A stretch of DNA of 64,000 nucleotides from Candidatus Melainabacteria bacterium (GTDB lineage: Bacteria; Cyanobacteriota; Vampirovibrionia; Obscuribacterales; Obscuribacteraceae), in contig JABDBL010000008.1 of the NCBI GenBank assembly GCA_013288645.1, positions 1 to 64,000 of the forward strand. The letters run 5' to 3'. Every line of letters begins with the position of its first letter. Positions within the stretch are counted from its first letter, which is position 1. The position numbers and the translations under genes were made by a program. A model generated the notes under the pieces. It ran no database searches. It saw only the letters and a program-made list of their open reading frames with translations, and was not told where the DNA came from. Positions 61,092 through 64,000 of this stretch are shown piece after piece.

Positions 61092-64000
61092 TTACTCAAT
61101 TTCGTCTTTTTCATCAGTGGTAGTAGAGACAGCCTCTTTACTGAATTCATCAACAAATGTTTCTATTCGCCTCATTACCGCAGAGGTAGACGCTTTTTCT
61201 TCGCCTGATTCGGGGACTATATTAATGAGGTCAGTAGCTAACGACTGCCAATTATTGGAAGACGGAAAGCCGTTTTCTAAAACCATTTCTAAATTTTTGT
61301 AAGTACTGCTTGCAGAGAAGACGTTTCTTGTTTCAGTATTTATAAATGCAGTGGTTGTTTCATTCTCATCTACATAAGCTTCGTCGATAAGTTCATTTGG
61401 ATCTTCAATGTCATCTATAAGAGATGTTTGAAGCAAATCATCGCTTTGCTGACGTCTCTTTTGTCCATAGACCAAAGGAGGTAAAATGGGGGTTATTGAT
61501 GGAATTGTTGCCGGCTCATAATCGCCAGCTGGTATTTCGAGCAACTTTGTGCCGTCATTTTGCTCAAATTCATGGACATGGGAGACCAAATATTTTTCTG
61601 CCAAACTATTTACTTGGGGCGCTGAGCAGATTTTGTCGTCGATCGATTCGAAAGTATCTACAATTTTTCCTAGTGTGACTTCAAACCCTAAGCCGCGTAT
61701 TTCGCAGCACAGACCATCAAAAGCGGCAGTTCTGCCACCGGTTGCTATATTTCTGCCTTGTACTATGTCGGCATATGCCTGATGACGTCCATCAATATCA
61801 TCTGCTTTAACAGTCATCATTTCTTGCAATACATTTGCTGCGCCATAAGATTGAATAGCCCAGACTTCCATTTCTCCCATTCGCTGACCACCATGATTGG
61901 CTTTCCCACCTACCGGTTGCTGAGTAACGGCAGCATAAGGGCCACCCAGTCCAGAGCGGGCATTTATCTTGTGCAGGACTAATTGATTGAGTTTGAGCAT
62001 ATATTGTCTTCCGATCAAAACAGGCTGATCGAAAGGTGCACCGGTGCGACCATCGTATAAGGTAACTTTTCCGTTATCTCCCAGCCAACGATAACCAGGT
62101 AATGATTTCGCTTCCTTGAGTGCGTCCATAACTAGATTGTAGGAAGCATCAGCATTTTGTGACTCATCAAATTGATGAATGCGATAATAGCGATTTAAGA
62201 TGTCGGCATAAAGACCTAGTTGTGTGTCAAAAACTTGTCCCACATTCATACGACTTGGCACACCCAAAGGATTTAAAATTATATCGACTGGTGTACCATC
62301 AGGTAAAAATGGCATGTCTTCATCAGCTAAAATAAGCGACACTATACCTTTATTGCCATGGCGTCCAGCTAACTTATCCCCTGCTTCAATAGGACAAAGG
62401 CTAGCTACTAGAATTTCTATTTCGCAAATTACGCCGGGTTTTAATTCAGGCGTTGTTTCTTGAGTGAATATACGCACATCAATAACTCTTCCCCCAGAGC
62501 CGTGCGGAACGCGCAAACTTGAATCTGCCATTTCATCGGCAACTTTACCGAATATCGCTTGTAGAAGCTCTTCTTCAGCATTCAAAGCTTTATGCTCTTT
62601 CGGAGATAACTTAGCAACAAGGATGTCGCCTGGTTTGACGAAGCTGCCGATTTTAGAAATACCACGTTCATCTAAATGTTCTAGGTCTTTGCTTGCTACA
62701 TTCGGCAGTTCTGGAGTAAGTATTTCTGGACCGCGTAAAGTTTGAAAAACCGAAATAGAATGTTTTTCTATTTCTATATGGCTAAGCTTTTGATCTTTAA
62801 CGAGCCCTTTTCTAATAACAATAGCGTCTTCATAATTAAAGCCCTCCCAAGGAAGAAACGCCACCAACAAGTTTCGTCCTAAAGATAATTCCCCACTATT
62901 TATAGCGGCTCCATCAGCTATTACCTGACCAGCATCTACTCTATCGCCCACAGCAACATTTGGTCTTTGATCTAAAATAGTATTTTGATTAGTGCGATCG
63001 TAGCGAACTAGTGGATAGGAACGAGATTCACCACTAGCTTGAGCAATAACTATTTCGTTTCCAGTTACTTTTGTCACTGTGCCAGTTCTTCTAGCTATAG
63101 CAGAATGACCTGATGAGCGCGCCACCATTTTTTCCATGCCAGTCCCGATACGTGGACGCTCAGGGCGAATCAAAGGCAGGGTTTGCTTCATCATACCTGC
63201 ACCCATTAAGGCTCGATTAGCATCATCATGTTCTAAGAAGGGAATAAGGGCTGAGCCAACTGATATAAAACCTTGCGGAGCAATGGCAATAAAATTAACG
63301 TCTTCAGGTTCGACCTGATAGAAATTCTCACCTCTTCTAACTGTCACTGTAGGACCAGCTACGCAATTATTTTCTATTCTTGAATCTGGTGGTGCTAGAG
63401 TATACAGTTTATCTTCCGCTGGACCTAAATAAACAATCTCATCAGTTAACTGTCCACCCACGACTTTTCGATAAGGGACTGTCATAAAGCCATCACCGTC
63501 TATACGGCAATAGGTAGCGAGATACCCTACGATACCGCAGCTTTTACCTTCTGAAGATTCAATTAAACACACACGCCCAATTTGACTCGGGTGCACATCT
63601 CTCATTTCCACAGGCGCTGAGTTAGCGTCAATACCACCAGGACCAAATGAGGTAATGCGGCGACGATGAGAAAGTTCTGAAAGAGGATTTTGTTGATCTA
63701 AATATTGCACTAATGGATTAGCTGTAAAAAACTTGTTGATAGCATTGACCAAGGGACGCGAATCTATAAGATCAGTAGCAGTAAAAGTTTCTGATTCATC
63801 TTTTAATTCCAATCTTCCTCTAACTGAACGAGCAATTTGCAACATCGCCGGTCTAACAGACCGCAAGAGCAGTTCGCCTACACCGCGCAGGTGCCGGTTT
63901 TCCAAGCTATCCATATTGTCGCACTCGCCCATACTCAAAGGCAGTCCCAATATGTATTCAACTGCTGTAAGCAAGTCATTAGCATTTAATTGGAGAGAAT
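61092..64000 (-). CDS. rpoB: RNA polymerase beta subunit, divergent; 5' end outside window
   Basis: At least 969 codons, from GVGELLLRSVRP (RpoB core) through NPLVQYLDQQNPLSELSHRRR and TSFGPGGI (Rif region), DVHPSQIGRVCLIESSEGKS, EHDDANRALMGAGMMKQ, EAGDKLAGRHGNKGIVSLIL with both catalytic Lys, LNPLGVPSRMNVGQVFDTQL, to GGKANHGGQRMGEMEVWAIQ. The usual P-x-E-T-P-E-G-P-N-x-G-L-I segment is replaced by IESSEGKSCGIV, and SALGPGG by TSFGPGG. An acidic ~150-residue tail follows the domain end. No rpoC follows; a secreted protein gene does. Either a divergent housekeeping beta subunit or a second paralogue. Confidence 0.9.
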   Translation of the reverse strand, partial: SLQLNANDLLTAVEYILGLPLSMGECDNMDSLENRHLRGVGELLLRSVRPAMLQIARSVRGRLELKDESETFTATDLIDSRPLVNAINKFFTANPLVQYLDQQNPLSELSHRRRITSFGPGGIDANSAPVEMRDVHPSQIGRVCLIESSEGKSCGIVGYLATYCRIDGDGFMTVPYRKVVGGQLTDEIVYLGPAEDKLYTLAPPDSRIENNCVAGPTVTVRRGENFYQVEPEDVNFIAIAPQGFISVGSALIPFLEHDDANRALMGAGMMKQTLPLIRPERPRIGTGMEKMVARSSGHSAIARRTGTVTKVTGNEIVIAQASGESRSYPLVRYDRTNQNTILDQRPNVAVGDRVDAGQVIADGAAINSGELSLGRNLLVAFLPWEGFNYEDAIVIRKGLVKDQKLSHIEIEKHSISVFQTLRGPEILTPELPNVASKDLEHLDERGISKIGSFVKPGDILVAKLSPKEHKALNAEEELLQAIFGKVADEMADSSLRVPHGSGGRVIDVRIFTQETTPELKPGVICEIEILVASLCPIEAGDKLAGRHGNKGIVSLILADEDMPFLPDGTPVDIILNPLGVPSRMNVGQVFDTQLGLYADILNRYYRIHQFDESQNADASYNLVMDALKEAKSLPGYRWLGDNGKVTLYDGRTGAPFDQPVLIGRQYMLKLNQLVLHKINARSGLGGPYAAVTQQPVGGKANHGGQRMGEMEVWAIQSYGAANVLQEMMTVKADDIDGRHQAYADIVQGRNIATGGRTAAFDGLCCEIRGLGFEVTLGKIVDTFESIDDKICSAPQVNSLAEKYLVSHVHEFEQNDGTKLLEIPAGDYEPATIPSITPILPPLVYGQKRRQQSDDLLQTSLIDDIEDPNELIDEAYVDENETTTAFINTETRNVFSASSTYKNLEMVLENGFPSSNNWQSLATDLINIVPESGEEKASTSAVMRRIETFVDEFSKEAVSTTTDEKDEIE

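Noticed and set aside
1..64000. CRISPR arrays and rRNA genes
   Set aside because: No regularly spaced repeats and no rRNA-like stretches were found by reading through the window.

Overview
This is a 64 kb chromosomal stretch of an AT-rich, Gram-negative-type bacterium with a mostly aerobic, heterotrophic gene set: glycolate oxidase subunits, electron-transfer flavoprotein, acyl-CoA dehydrogenase, acetyl-CoA synthetase, the MEP isoprenoid pathway and DAP-type cell wall synthesis. No photosynthesis genes are seen. The combination of a CsaB-type pyruvyl transferase beside WecG/TagA, a DUF2993 (LmeA-like) protein, a UbiB kinase and a membrane-anchored YvcK suggests a non-photosynthetic relative of Cyanobacteria (Melainabacteria/Vampirovibrionia type). 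That placement is an inference from gene content only.

Layout. 1-18.4 kb is a housekeeping region: wecG/tagA-csaB, glcE-glcF, an RNase D-like exonuclease, gcvPB; a minus-strand run gpmI, lipoprotein, DUF2993, rph, ubiB, zinc-ribbon protein; then phoR-like, phoB-like, phoU, holA, etfB, etfA. 18.4-26.1 kb is an accessory region. It holds an RND-pump remnant, the 3' half of a tRNA-Leu gene, a HigB-type toxin with an XRE antitoxin, a superinfection-immunity-like membrane protein, a truncated integrase, a serine recombinase with res-like repeats, an SF3/D5 primase-helicase, an excisionase-like protein, and a tyrosine integrase whose 5' end sits directly on a broken host gene.

26.2-39.7 kb returns to housekeeping genes (ispG, radC-like, rpe, acyl-CoA dehydrogenase, cysE, fabF, def, rapZ C-terminal domain, yvcK) with an unusual free-standing OLD-type TOPRIM protein coupled to a small membrane protein. 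39.7-45.5 kb is a three-gene minus-strand cassette (CocE-like membrane hydrolase, FAD oxidase, acyltransferase/AMP-ligase fusion) inserted between yvcK and a duplicated copy of the last codons of yvcK. A secreted LRR protein follows, flanked by short direct repeats.

47-64 kb carries dnaB with a 494-residue LAGLIDADG intein that seems to contain an extra HTH module, acsA, a TrmH methyltransferase, a Nudix hydrolase, folC, a LuxR-like small protein, a second toxin-antitoxin pair with a visible promoter/operator, and an apparent six-gene operon rpoB - secreted protein - replication-relaxation-like wHTH protein - dapC - dapD - dapE. The RpoB is divergent in the rifampicin-pocket region and has no rpoC beside it. 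The most interesting signals are this rpoB operon, the HTH-bearing intein, the yvcK-tail duplication around the lipid cassette, the TOPRIM/membrane pair, and the layered integration scars between 18.4 and 26.1 kb.
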